Below, one piece after another: positions 44,195 to 52,783 of a stretch of DNA of 64,000 nt. Source of the stretch: Terrirubrum flagellatum (GTDB lineage Bacteria; Pseudomonadota; Alphaproteobacteria; Rhizobiales; Beijerinckiaceae). Location of the stretch: NCBI RefSeq assembly GCF_022059845.1, contig NZ_CP091851.1:2418001-2482000 (forward strand), in the 5' to 3' direction. The notes below the pieces were generated by a model. The model had not been told where the DNA came from. It searched no databases and saw only the letters and a program-made list of their open reading frames with translations. Position 1 is the stretch's first letter. Each line of letters opens with the position of its first letter. Made by a program: the position numbers and the translations under genes.

Positions 44195-45247
44195 TCAGAC
44201 CGCGAAGACGTCGGCGTAGACCTTCTCGGCGAACTGCGCCGAGTCAGTCGATTGTTTGAACACCTGAACGCTCTTCAACTCGCTCGCATAGAGCGCGAGC
44301 TCTTTCTTCAAGTCGGCGCCAACCGGACGGTGGTTGTGAGTCTGTCCGTTCAGCATTCCCACGATGTCCTGCAACGTCACGCCTTTGGGCGCGAATTTGC
44401 TGAAAGACTCCGCCGAATCCCGCGGCTTGGCGACTGTCCAATCATGTGCCTCCAGGATGGCCCGGGTGAGCGCGCCTGCGATCTTCGGATCATTCCTGAT
44501 CAGGCTGCCCCGCAGGCCGACGATGCAGCACACGCGATGCTCGAAGCCATGATCGAGATTTGACGCGATCTGCGTCCAGCCGCCCTTCTGCAGCCAGAGA
44601 TAGGCGTTGGGATCGCCGTCAGCGACCGCGTGAACTTCGCCCTTCTCCGCTGCGATCGGCAATGCCGCAATGGGATATTGCCGCCATTCGACCTCCCTGA
44701 CGGGATCGATGCCCTCCTTGTGGAACAGGATCGAGAAGAAGTGCTTTCCCGGACTGTTGAGATCGGTGATGCCGATGGTCTTTCCCTTGAGGTCGGCGAG
44801 CGACTTTACGTTCGTTTTCTCCAGCGCCACGAGCCGCGTGCATCCGCCATGCGAACCCGAAGTGATTTTCACGTCGAATCCCGCCTCGAGCGCCTTCAGC
44901 CACCGCAACGCCATGCCGACGCCGCCATCGGCTTTGCCAGTCGCCAGAGCTTCCAGCAGATTTTCGGTCGGACCGCCGAAATCGATCAGTTCGACATCCA
45001 AACCATATTTCTCGTAAAGGCCCTTCTCCTTCGCGAGATAAACGGGGGAAAGGCACGGCGCCACAGAGTTGGTCGCGAATTTTATCTTGGTCAGACTGCC
45101 CACGGCCGACTGCGCGCTTGCGATCTTGCTTGCCCCGACCGCGGCGGCGGGCAGCGCGAGACCGGCCGCCGCAACGCCACGCAATACCGACCGACGCGTC
45201 GTCGAAGAAGCGCCGACGCTCTCCAATGCATGTCGAGAATCAATCAT
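44195..45247 (-). CDS. Sulfonate/nitrate-type ABC transporter binding protein
   Basis: Periplasmic SsuA/NrtA-like protein of 350 residues with a twin-arginine signal (STTRRSVLRGVAAAGLALPAA). Mature: KIKFATNSVAPCLSPVYLAKEKGLYEKYGLDVELIDFGG, then ALATGKADGGVGMALRWLKALEAG and VKSLADLKGKTIGITDLNSPG. GGAGACGAACG precedes the ATG at 45247. Partner of the two genes downstream. Substrate could be a sulfonate or related organosulfur compound. Confidence 0.9.
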   Translation of the reverse strand: MIDSRHALESVGASSTTRRSVLRGVAAAGLALPAAAVGASKIASAQSAVGSLTKIKFATNSVAPCLSPVYLAKEKGLYEKYGLDVELIDFGGPTENLLEALATGKADGGVGMALRWLKALEAGFDVKITSGSHGGCTRLVALEKTNVKSLADLKGKTIGITDLNSPGKHFFSILFHKEGIDPVREVEWRQYPIAALPIAAEKGEVHAVADGDPNAYLWLQKGGWTQIASNLDHGFEHRVCCIVGLRGSLIRNDPKIAGALTRAILEAHDWTVAKPRDSAESFSKFAPKGVTLQDIVGMLNGQTHNHRPVGADLKKELALYASELKSVQVFKQSTDSAQFAEKVYADVFAV

Positions 45248-45300
45248 CGTTCGTCTCCATGGGAGCAGCGCTCCCGCTATTGTCGATTGAGCTGGGGAAA

Positions 45301-46389
45301 TCACGCCGCCGCGCGGCGGTTGTCACCCTCGGCAACCAGCGCGCGCACGCGCGGAATGAGCTCCTGCCCATATTGAAGCGCATCCGGCGCGGGATCGAAG
45401 CCGCGGATCAGGATCGTTGAAACGCCAAGGTCGTAGTAATCGAGGATCGCATCCGCGACCTGGTCCGGAGTTCCGACGAGAGATGTCGAGTTGCCTTTCG
45501 CTCCCGTAAGCGCGGCCAGTCCGGTCCAGAGTCGTTTGTCGAGGCGCGCTCCCTGCGCCGCCGCAGCGAGGAGCCGCCGCGACCCCTCGTTCGGAGGGCC
45601 CTGATCGCGACGCGCGAAACCGGATGACTCGATCCGGGCCTTCGCCTGCGCGAGAATGCGATCCGCTTTCGCCCAGGCCGCTTCTTCGGTGTCCGCGAGA
45701 ATCGGCCTCAGCGACACGCTGAAACGTGGCGAACGTCCGTGAGGAGCCGCAGCCGCCGTCACGCGCGCGGTCAGTTCACGCACCTGCGCGTAGGTCTCGC
45801 CCCACAACGCATAAATGTCCGCATGCTTGCCGGCGACCGCGATCGCGGCGTCAGATGCTCCGCCAAAATAGATGGGAATGCCGCCCTCGCCGACCGGCTT
45901 CACCTCCGAGAAGGCGCGGCGGACTTTATAATAGGCGCCGTCATAATCGAACGGCTCGGCGCTGCTCCATTCGCGACGAACAATATCGAGATATTCGCTG
46001 GTGCGGGCGTAGCGCTCATCCTTTGTCAGATGATCGCCATCCTGCGCAAGCTCATTGTCATCGCCGCCCGTGATAATATGGACGCCCACCCTGCCGCCGG
46101 AGAGATGGTCAAGCGTCGCGAATTGTCGCGCGGCGACGGTTGGCGCGGTGAAGCCGGGGCGATGCGCGATCATCAGCTTCAGCCGCTGAGTAATCGAGGC
46201 CACATGCTGGGCCACCAGAATGCTCTCCGGCGAACTCGAATGGAATGCGAGCAACACGCGGTCGAAACCGCCATATTCCTGCACCTTCGCAAGCGTCTCG
46301 ATATAGGTCCTGTCGATGACGGGGCCCGACCGCGCGACAGTCTCCGAAGCTTTGAAATTACCAACGAAGCCGATGAATTCGATCGCCAT
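45301..46389 (-). CDS. SsuD-like FMNH2-dependent monooxygenase (LLM class)
   Basis: Luciferase-like monooxygenase of 362 residues: FIGFVGNFKASE near the N-terminus, then VAARQFATLDHLSGGRVGVHIITGGDDNELAQDGDHLTKDERYARTSEYLDIVRREW and IYFGGASDAAIAVAGKHADIYALWGE. These are shared with alkanesulfonate monooxygenase. It would cleave C-S bonds using FMNH2 from the MsuE-like reductase in the same run. Different from the canonical SsuD at 56651. Confidence 0.9.
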   Translation of the reverse strand: MAIEFIGFVGNFKASETVARSGPVIDRTYIETLAKVQEYGGFDRVLLAFHSSSPESILVAQHVASITQRLKLMIAHRPGFTAPTVAARQFATLDHLSGGRVGVHIITGGDDNELAQDGDHLTKDERYARTSEYLDIVRREWSSAEPFDYDGAYYKVRRAFSEVKPVGEGGIPIYFGGASDAAIAVAGKHADIYALWGETYAQVRELTARVTAAAAPHGRSPRFSVSLRPILADTEEAAWAKADRILAQAKARIESSGFARRDQGPPNEGSRRLLAAAAQGARLDKRLWTGLAALTGAKGNSTSLVGTPDQVADAILDYYDLGVSTILIRGFDPAPDALQYGQELIPRVRALVAEGDNRRAAA

Positions 46390-46402
46390 GTTGTCGCCTT
46401 TC

Positions 46403-47542
46403 CTAGATTCCGAGCGCGATGCGTCCAGCCAAGGACCGGACCGAGTCTTCCTGCGGCGAGTGAATGCGCGCGCACAGAACGTCGCGGTAGTGCCGCTCCA
46501 GCGGGTTGGCGCGGCTGATCCCGTGATTGCCGGTAAGCTTCAGCGCCTTTTCGACCACCGTGATCGCGTTTTCCGTGACCGTCAGCTTCAGCAGACCGCC
46601 CTCCGACGCCGACAGATGACGTCCGGCGTCCGCATCTTCGGCGGCCGAACGCAGCAAGCGGCGATTCACCGCAAGAAGTTCCTCGATCTCGCCGACAGCC
46701 TGCTGGATTCTCGGCACGCTCGCGAGCGCATCGCCGAGATTGCTCGGCCGCCTGGCTTTGAGGAAACCGATGAGCCAGTCGCGCGCCGCCCGCGCCACGC
46801 CGTCATAGAGCGAGGGAATAAAGACCGCGTGCAGTGAGGCCTGACGCTCATCCGGCGAGCCCCAGTCTCCAGGTTGCCGGACATCAAGTTCATGATTTTC
46901 CGGAATCTCGACACGATCGAAGATCACATCGTCGCTCGCCGTCGCGCGCATGCCGAGCTGATCCCATGTTCGCTCGATCGTGACGCCGGGCGAATCCATC
47001 GGCACGACAAAGCCGCCGACGCGCGGCGCAATCTCGTTGGTTCGCGCCCACACCACGGCCCATGTGACGCCCGCAGCTCCGGTTGAGTAGATTTTGCGCC
47101 CCGACACTCGCCAGCCATTACTGGTTTTCTCGGCGACAGTGGCCGGCAGGCCTCCGCGCAGTGGCGTTCCAAGATCAGGTTCGACACGGAACGCATTAAT
47201 CAATGCGCCTTCCCGCACTGCCGATCCCACGATCTTCTGCACGAGCTGAAGCGGCGCCCGTCCCTTCGGCAGCGTCGCCAACTGGATATATTGCATTGCA
47301 AGGATGAGAGCGGTCGACGGCTCCGCCTTCGCGATAGCGCCGATCACCGCGCCCGCCTCGGCGATCGAAGCCTCGCGCCCGCCAAGCGCGCGTGGCGCGG
47401 TGATCACAAGAAGTCCCGCCTCGTGCAGACGCCGGAAATTCGCCGATGGAAACACGCCGGCGCGATCGAGTGCAACGGCTTCCACCGCGAATTCGGCCGC
47501 GACGAGCTCGGCTGTCTCGAGAAGATCGAGTGGGCGGTTCAC
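46403..47542 (-). CDS. SfnB/DszC-like flavoprotein (acyl-CoA dehydrogenase fold)
   Basis: Acyl-CoA-dehydrogenase-fold protein of 379 residues: PSANFRRLHEAGLLVITAPRALGGREAS, then KTSNGWRVSGRKIYSTGAAGVTWAVVWAR, and C-terminal LKLTGNHGISRANPLERHYRDVLCARIHSPQED. The HxxxxxxxxRD-type C-terminus is typical of sulfur-oxygenating members such as SfnB and DszC. I use the GTG at 47542 with GCGGAG upstream, because the ATG-less longer frame (to 47599) overlaps the reductase gene. Likely FMNH2-dependent. Confidence 0.88.
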   Translation of the reverse strand: MNRPLDLLETAELVAAEFAVEAVALDRAGVFPSANFRRLHEAGLLVITAPRALGGREASIAEAGAVIGAIAKAEPSTALILAMQYIQLATLPKGRAPLQLVQKIVGSAVREGALINAFRVEPDLGTPLRGGLPATVAEKTSNGWRVSGRKIYSTGAAGVTWAVVWARTNEIAPRVGGFVVPMDSPGVTIERTWDQLGMRATASDDVIFDRVEIPENHELDVRQPGDWGSPDERQASLHAVFIPSLYDGVARAARDWLIGFLKARRPSNLGDALASVPRIQQAVGEIEELLAVNRRLLRSAAEDADAGRHLSASEGGLLKLTVTENAITVVEKALKLTGNHGISRANPLERHYRDVLCARIHSPQEDSVRSLAGRIALGI

Positions 47543-47549
47543 CGCGAAC

Positions 47550-48110
47550 TCACTCCGCCGCGAGGAGTCGGACGCTCGGCTTCGACGCCAGATGTTCAAT
47601 CTCGCTAACGCTTTGCCGAATTCGCGTCAGCGCTTGCTCTGAGATGAGTCGGCCGCCATCAAAATCCCGATCGACGGCGAATATTCCCGTCGGCGCGCTA
47701 TGGGCCGCGAAGAACCCGAATAGCGGGCGTAGTTGATGCTCGACGATGAGCGCGTGGCGCTCGCTTCCGCCGGTGGCGGTCAGGATCACAGGCTTTCCCG
47801 TCAACGCCAAGGGATCAATGAGATCGAAAACATGCTTGAAGAGGCCGCTATAGCTGCCCTTGTAAGTCGGCGTGCCGACAACCAGAACATCCGCATCCAA
47901 TATCTCGCGCAACACCGCGCGCCCGCGCGGCTCGAGATCCTCTGCGCGCCGCGCCAATCCGAGCGACGCGCCAAAATCCTCGATCTCATAGATCGACGAC
48001 CCAATATCGAGCCGCGCCGAGACTTCGTTGACAGCCGTCTCGACCAGAAGCCGCGTTTTTGAGGGACGAGAAACGCCTCCCGAAAAGCCGATAACTCGTC
48101 CATTCGCCAT
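47550..48110 (-). CDS. NADPH-dependent FMN reductase (MsuE/SsuE-like)
   Basis: Flavodoxin-fold protein of 186 residues: GRVIGFSGGVSRPSKTRLLVETAVNEV, then ADVLVVGTPTYKGSYSGLFKHVFDLIDPLALTGKPVILTATGGSERHALIVEHQLRPLFGFF. These are the MsuE/SsuE signatures. It supplies reduced flavin to the LLM and SfnB-like enzymes. First gene of the minus-strand run; AGGAATAACAC precedes the ATG. It probably also serves the other cluster, which has no ssuE. Confidence 0.92.
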   Translation of the reverse strand: MANGRVIGFSGGVSRPSKTRLLVETAVNEVSARLDIGSSIYEIEDFGASLGLARRAEDLEPRGRAVLREILDADVLVVGTPTYKGSYSGLFKHVFDLIDPLALTGKPVILTATGGSERHALIVEHQLRPLFGFFAAHSAPTGIFAVDRDFDGGRLISEQALTRIRQSVSEIEHLASKPSVRLLAAE

Positions 48111-48517
48111 GTGTTATTCCTGGAACAAAGAGATAGCTCGAAGACGCCTTGTCGCCGCCCGAGTGGCGCCGCTGACGCCAACGCCGCTACAGATTGGCGC
48201 AGACGCTTTCGCCCGGTCAATCAAATCAGATTTCAAATAATGCCGTCTACAGAGAGGTTTTTGCGCTTATTACGCAAATTATCGGAAACCGATTTCGGCT
48301 TGCGCTTGCAGCTCGCCTGAGAAAAAGCGCCATGAAGAAGGCTATTTCAGACGCGCACAGCGTTTTGACCGTAACGATCTCCGACTCGGCGATCACCGAA
48401 AATCTTCTTCTCATTTAACTGCTGGCCGCCGGACGATGCAGGATAGAGATTGGCGCCGCGCTCATAACGGCATGACGAAGAGGGCCCCGATATGCTAACG
48501 CAGTCAGAAGTTGAAAA
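48111..48517. promoter_or_regulatory. Divergent promoter region with TTTGCG/CGCAAA inverted repeat
   Basis: The 407-base gap between the divergent reductase and cupin genes. It holds a perfect TTTGCG-N7-CGCAAA inverted repeat at 48260-48278 and CCGA-TT-TCGG at about 48289. These could be operators for a LysR-type sulfur regulator. No gene seen; assignment is inference. Confidence 0.4.
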
Positions 48518-49024
48518 ATGGATCTCGAGATGTCTCACGATCACGAACACACGGCGCCTCGCTGGAAACATGACGGCGTGCGAGTCATCAAAGGGGATCA
48601 GCTCGATCCCAATACGGCTCAGACGCCAGGGATGTTCCGGCAGGCCGCCATCAATCACGCGCGAGTCGGCGCGCAGAAAATCTGGGCTGGAACGGTGGCG
48701 ATCGAGCCCGACGCCAAGACCGGCGTCCACCATCACGGCGCCCTGGAAAGCGTCATCTATGTCGTGCGCGGGCGCGCCCGTCTGCGCTGGGGAGATCGCC
48801 TCGAATATGTCGCCGAGGCGGACCCCGGCGACTTCATCTATGTTCCGCCTTACGTCCCCCACCAGGAGATCAACGCCAAGCCTGACGAGATCCTTGAATG
48901 CGTTCTCGTTCGTTCCGACAATGAGGCGGTCGTCGTCAACATCACGGATGTCGACCCCGTGGAAAAGCCGGAGGCTGTCTACTGGATCGATCCCATTCAC
49001 AAGCGGTCGGAACAGCCTGATTGA
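48518..49024 (+). CDS. Cupin-domain protein
   Basis: Single cupin of 168 residues: PDAKTGVHHHGALESVIYVVRGRARLRWGDRLEYVAEADPGDFIYVPPYVPHQEINA. Metal ligands HxH...E and the second His are present. ATG at 48518 or 48530 (MSHDHEH). It lies divergent to the organosulfur operon and convergent with osmC. Possibly a metal-dependent dioxygenase or a sensor; substrate unknown. Confidence 0.88.
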   Translation: MDLEMSHDHEHTAPRWKHDGVRVIKGDQLDPNTAQTPGMFRQAAINHARVGAQKIWAGTVAIEPDAKTGVHHHGALESVIYVVRGRARLRWGDRLEYVAEADPGDFIYVPPYVPHQEINAKPDEILECVLVRSDNEAVVVNITDVDPVEKPEAVYWIDPIHKRSEQPD

Positions 49025-49045
49025 ACCAACTGGACCAAAGCCGTA

Positions 49046-49612
49046 TCAAGCGGCCTTGGCGCCGGCCGTGGAAGCCCCTTGTTTTCGAGGCTTCTGCAGA
49101 GAGACCGCGCCTTTGATTGTCTGCGGCGCCCGCAGCAGGTTCAGGATCGGGCAGGCGCGATCGACAGCATCCCTCAGCTTCTGAATTTCAGCCTCGCCCG
49201 CATCGCTGACGATTTTGACCGTGTATGCAATGTCGTGCGGATAGACCGGAACTCCTTCAAAGCCAGGCGATCCCGCGCGGGGATCGATTTGCCCGCTGAC
49301 TTCCACCTCGAGGCTGTGGATTGCGACGCCATGCGCCGCCGCCTGAATAAGAAATGAGTGGTTGAGGCATGATCCGAGCACGCCGAGCTGCAGTTCCGGG
49401 GAACTCGGCCCCAGATCATAACCGGCGAAGTCCGGCGGACTGTCCGTGATAACCTGGAAGTCCCTGATCCTGATGCGTCGAACGCCGCTTCTCCCTTCGG
49501 CGACAACGCGCGCGCCCAGAGGCTGCGCTCCAAGCGATCCATCTTCGATCGATTTCTTTCGCGCGGCGAGAGCTGCGCGCTTCTGAGTGAGATATTCGAT
49601 CAGATTCGACAT
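49046..49612 (-). CDS. OsmC/Ohr-family peroxidase-like protein
   Basis: Protein of 188 residues. The redox cysteine lies in VLGSCLNHSFLIQAAAHGVAIHSLEVEVSGQ and the second in RACPILNLLRAPQTIKG, the OsmC pattern. GAGGAAG nine bases upstream of the ATG at 49612. OsmC proteins reduce organic peroxides; here they may protect against reactive sulfur or oxygen species. Convergent with the cupin gene. Confidence 0.9.
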   Translation of the reverse strand: MSNLIEYLTQKRAALAARKKSIEDGSLGAQPLGARVVAEGRSGVRRIRIRDFQVITDSPPDFAGYDLGPSSPELQLGVLGSCLNHSFLIQAAAHGVAIHSLEVEVSGQIDPRAGSPGFEGVPVYPHDIAYTVKIVSDAGEAEIQKLRDAVDRACPILNLLRAPQTIKGAVSLQKPRKQGASTAGAKAA

Positions 49613-50118
49613 GGGCTTCCTCTTCAACATTCGCGCAGGGGAGAATTGAGCGCGATTGAGACGCCGTAAACCCCGTTGGCGCTTCATTGCTCAAATAAGA
49701 AGCGTCGCTTCGCGGGCGGAGGGCAAAAGAGGCGAATTTCCATATTATGCGCTTCGCGGCGGATATAACCTTCGCCGGCGCTGCACAACGGTCGTCCACG
49801 ATGTTCGAGCTCGAACGAAAGGGCGCTGAATATCGGGAACTGTTGCGAGAAAAGAACGGCGCGCTTATACGCCAATTCAGAATTTTCGCAGCGTGCGCTC
49901 GCCCCAGAGGAGATTCAAATTTTGACGAGAAAATATTGTGTTCATCTCGCAGGCGTGGAAAGACACATCATCTCGGCAATACGATTTTTCAGGCAAATCA
50001 TTCTCGTTGACTTCAATCGCCTCCACCGGAAATTTAGAAAGGAACGCAAACAGTCACGCGTCCGGTCGCAGCTCGGCTCGCGATCGACGACGTTTCGCAC
50101 TCTCCCGGGAATATCGCC
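49613..50118. other. 506-base gap before the second importer operon
   Basis: No gene that I can support. GAAGCG-T-CGCTTC (49699-49711) is a perfect inverted repeat about 88 bases upstream of osmC. The AT-richer part at 49,900-50,000 likely holds the promoter of the operon starting at 50119. Open frames here lack coding character. Confidence 0.4.
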
Positions 50119-51090
50119 TTGCCGAAGCTTACACGTCGCGCGTTTGGATTGGCGGCAGGCGCACTGACGATATCCGCGCCAAATATTCTTCGCGCCGCGT
50201 CGCTTGATCTCGCCAAAGTGACTTTGAGGATCGGCGATCAGGTCGGGCAGCATCACAGCAAGCTCAAGGCGGCGGGCTTGCTCGATGACGTTCCCTACAA
50301 GATCGAATGGTCCGTCTATCCCGCGGCGGTGCATCTGCACGAGGCGTTGAAAGCCGACGCCATTGATGTCGGAGCCGCCAATGATTCTCCGACGGTCAGC
50401 GCGATCGCCGGCGGATCGAAAATTGTGGTTGTGTCCGCCTGGGGCAACGGCGGCAAAGGCACCTCGCTGCTCGTGCCGAAGAACAGTCCGGCGAAGACGG
50501 TCGCCGATCTCAAGGGCAAGACGATCTCGCCGACAACGCGCGGCAGTGTCGCGCATTATCTCGTCGTTGGCGAACTTAAGAAGGCGGGGCTGCGCGAAGA
50601 AGATGTAAAACTTGCCTTCCTCAATCCTGTCGACGCAGGCGCAGCGTTCGCGGCCGGAAGCATCGACGCCTGGGCGACATGGGGCGTTTATGCGGCCCGC
50701 ATTCGCAGCACGTTGGGCGCGCGCGTCCTGTCTGACGGCGCCGGCGTCAATTCCGGGCTATTCGTCTTCAGCGCGACGCAGGCCGCGGCGCACGATCCCG
50801 GCAAGATCGCGGCGATCGCCGATTATTCCGACCGCATCGAACGCAGCTATCGCTGGACGCGAGAGAAACGCGCGGAGCACATCGCCTGGTACAAATCCTT
50901 CGCGAAGCAGGACGATGCGATCGCCAACGACGTCTATGACGATGACGCATCCTATCGCCGTTTGCCGATCGATGACGCTTTCGCCGCACGACTGAAGCTG
51001 ACCTTCGACACCTGGAAGTCGGTCGGCGTCCTCAATGGCGACATTGACTTCGGCGCCTATCTCTATCGCGGCTTGGCGATCGGCGCCTGA
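50119..51090 (+). CDS. SsuA/NrtA-like ABC binding protein of the flavoprotein-ferredoxin operon
   Basis: Periplasmic protein of 323 residues. Tat signal LTRRAFGLAAGALTISAPNILRAA. Mature: TLRIGDQVGQHHSKLKAAGLLDDVPYKIEWSVYPAAVHLHEALKADAIDVGAANDSPTVSAIAGGSKIVVV, typical of aliphatic sulfonate-binding proteins. The start is a TTG at 50119 with GGGAA eight bases upstream; no ATG serves. First gene of a five-gene operon. Confidence 0.87.
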   Translation: MPKLTRRAFGLAAGALTISAPNILRAASLDLAKVTLRIGDQVGQHHSKLKAAGLLDDVPYKIEWSVYPAAVHLHEALKADAIDVGAANDSPTVSAIAGGSKIVVVSAWGNGGKGTSLLVPKNSPAKTVADLKGKTISPTTRGSVAHYLVVGELKKAGLREEDVKLAFLNPVDAGAAFAAGSIDAWATWGVYAARIRSTLGARVLSDGAGVNSGLFVFSATQAAAHDPGKIAAIADYSDRIERSYRWTREKRAEHIAWYKSFAKQDDAIANDVYDDDASYRRLPIDDAFAARLKLTFDTWKSVGVLNGDIDFGAYLYRGLAIGA

Positions 51091-51091
51091 C

Positions 51092-52051
51092 ATGGACGGA
51101 GCACTTCGCGAGTCCACCTGGGGCGGCGACGCAAGCACGATGACAATTGCTGACTTGAGCGCGTTTGCAGCCCACGGCGTCGAACCGCCCTTGCCTCAAC
51201 GGGAAGCGTTTCGCGCCGCGCCGAAGCCAGGGCCTTTCAGAGAACCAATTGCATTCGAAAGGGTGACGCCGGACGCCGGACGGAAGCTCGGCCTGCCGCG
51301 ACCGCTTCGCCGCGCCATGGGGCCGCTGCTATTTGTAGCGGTATGGCACGTCCTGTCGATCACTGGCCTGTTGCCCCGTGAGGTGCTTGCCAGCCCCGCG
51401 ACCGTGCTGACGAGCGCTGCGGAGCTATGGTCGAGCGGCGAGTTGCAGAGCGCGATGCTCGCCTCCCTTCGCCGGGTGGCGTTGGGCCTTTCCATCGGCG
51501 GAATCATTGGCATCACGCTCGCCGTGATCGCCGGACTTTCCCGACTTGGCGAGGACATGATCGACTCTACGATGCAGATGCTGCGCACGATTCCCAATAT
51601 CGCGCTCATTCCGCTTCTCATCATCTGGTTCGGCATTGGCGAACAACCGAAGATTGCGCTGATCGCGCTGGCGACTGCGTTTCCGCTTTATCTCAACGTC
51701 TATGCCGGAATCCGCAACGTGGACGAAAGCCTGATCGACGCCGCGCGCACGCTTGGCCTCTCCCGCCTCGGCTTGATCCGCCATGTGATCCTGCCTGGAG
51801 CTTCGCCGGGCGCGCTTGTCGGCCTGCGCTATTCGCTCGCCGTAGCCTGGCTTGCGTTGGTCTTCGGCGAGCAAGTGAACGCCACAGCCGGCATCGGCTA
51901 TCTCATGAACAATGCGCGTGAATTCTTCCAGACGGACGTGATCGTCGTATGTCTTGCGGTCTACGCTCTCCTCGGTCTCGGCGTCGACTTCATCGTGCGG
52001 ATGCTTGAAAAGCTGCTTCTCTCCTGGCGGCCGGCCTTCTCCGGAGCCTGA
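51092..52051 (+). CDS. ABC transporter permease of the flavoprotein-ferredoxin operon
   Basis: SsuC-like TMD of 319 residues: ASLRRVALGLSIGGIIGITLAVIAGLSRLGEDMIDSTMQMLRTIPNIALIPLLIIWFGIGEQPK, then the EAA loop DESLIDAARTLGLSRLGLIRHVILPGASPGALVGLRYSLAVAWLALVFGEQ. The extra N-terminal 65 residues are polar. It begins one base after the binding-protein stop. Confidence 0.92.
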   Translation: MDGALRESTWGGDASTMTIADLSAFAAHGVEPPLPQREAFRAAPKPGPFREPIAFERVTPDAGRKLGLPRPLRRAMGPLLFVAVWHVLSITGLLPREVLASPATVLTSAAELWSSGELQSAMLASLRRVALGLSIGGIIGITLAVIAGLSRLGEDMIDSTMQMLRTIPNIALIPLLIIWFGIGEQPKIALIALATAFPLYLNVYAGIRNVDESLIDAARTLGLSRLGLIRHVILPGASPGALVGLRYSLAVAWLALVFGEQVNATAGIGYLMNNAREFFQTDVIVVCLAVYALLGLGVDFIVRMLEKLLLSWRPAFSGA

Positions 52052-52057
52052 CGCGCA

Positions 52058-52783
52058 ATGACCGGCCAAACTCCTGCCGTGCGCGTGCGCGGGCTCAGTC
52101 GCCGCTTTGGCGAGCGCGCCGTCATCCGCGATCTCGACCTCGATATTGCGCAGGGCGAATTCGTCGCTCTCGTTGGCGCAAGCGGCTGCGGGAAAAGCAC
52201 GCTGCTGCGTATCTTCGCCGGCCTCGATCGCGACATTCAGGGCGAAGCGCAGACGCCTGTTCGACGCGCCGTCTCGTTCCAGGCCCCTCGCCTCATGCCA
52301 TGGAAGTCAGTCTGGCGAAACGTTGTGCTCGGCCTGCCTGGCGCCGACCGGAAGCGGGCTGAGGTGGCGCTTGCGGAGGTCGGCCTCTCTCATCGCGCCG
52401 ATGTCTGGCCGAAGGTGCTGTCAGGGGGCGAGGCGCAACGCGCGTCGCTCGCGCGCGCATTGGTGCGCGAGCCTGATCTCTTGCTGCTCGATGAGCCTTT
52501 TGGCGCGCTCGACGCACTGACTCGTCTCAAGGCCCAGGCGCTTGTCGGAGAGCTTTGGCAGCGCCACCGCTGCGCCGTGCTTCTCGTCACCCATGATGTG
52601 GAAGAGGCGATTCTGCTCGCCGATCGCATTCTCGTGATGGAGGACGGAGCGATCGCGCACGAGGCCATCGTCGATCTGCCGCGCCCTCGCGCGCGCAGCG
52701 GCGAGCGGTTCACGCGATTGCGCGGCCTGCTGCTGGAATGGCTCGGCGTCGACGACCGTTCACTGTCGAGAGAGGCGGCGTGA
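52058..52783 (+). CDS. ABC transporter ATP-binding protein of the flavoprotein-ferredoxin operon
   Basis: SsuB-like NBD of 241 residues: [17 protein letters not shown]-loop FQAPRLMPWKSV, signature LSGGEAQRASLARAL, Walker B LLLLDEPFGALDAL, VTHDVEEAI. Six-base gap after the permease. Its stop overlaps the GTG of the flavoprotein gene (GTGA), tying import to the redox pair. Confidence 0.93.
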   Translation: MTGQTPAVRVRGLSRRFGERAVIRDLDLDIAQGEFVALVGASGCGKSTLLRIFAGLDRDIQGEAQTPVRRAVSFQAPRLMPWKSVWRNVVLGLPGADRKRAEVALAEVGLSHRADVWPKVLSGGEAQRASLARALVREPDLLLLDEPFGALDALTRLKAQALVGELWQRHRCAVLLVTHDVEEAILLADRILVMEDGAIAHEAIVDLPRPRARSGERFTRLRGLLLEWLGVDDRSLSREAA

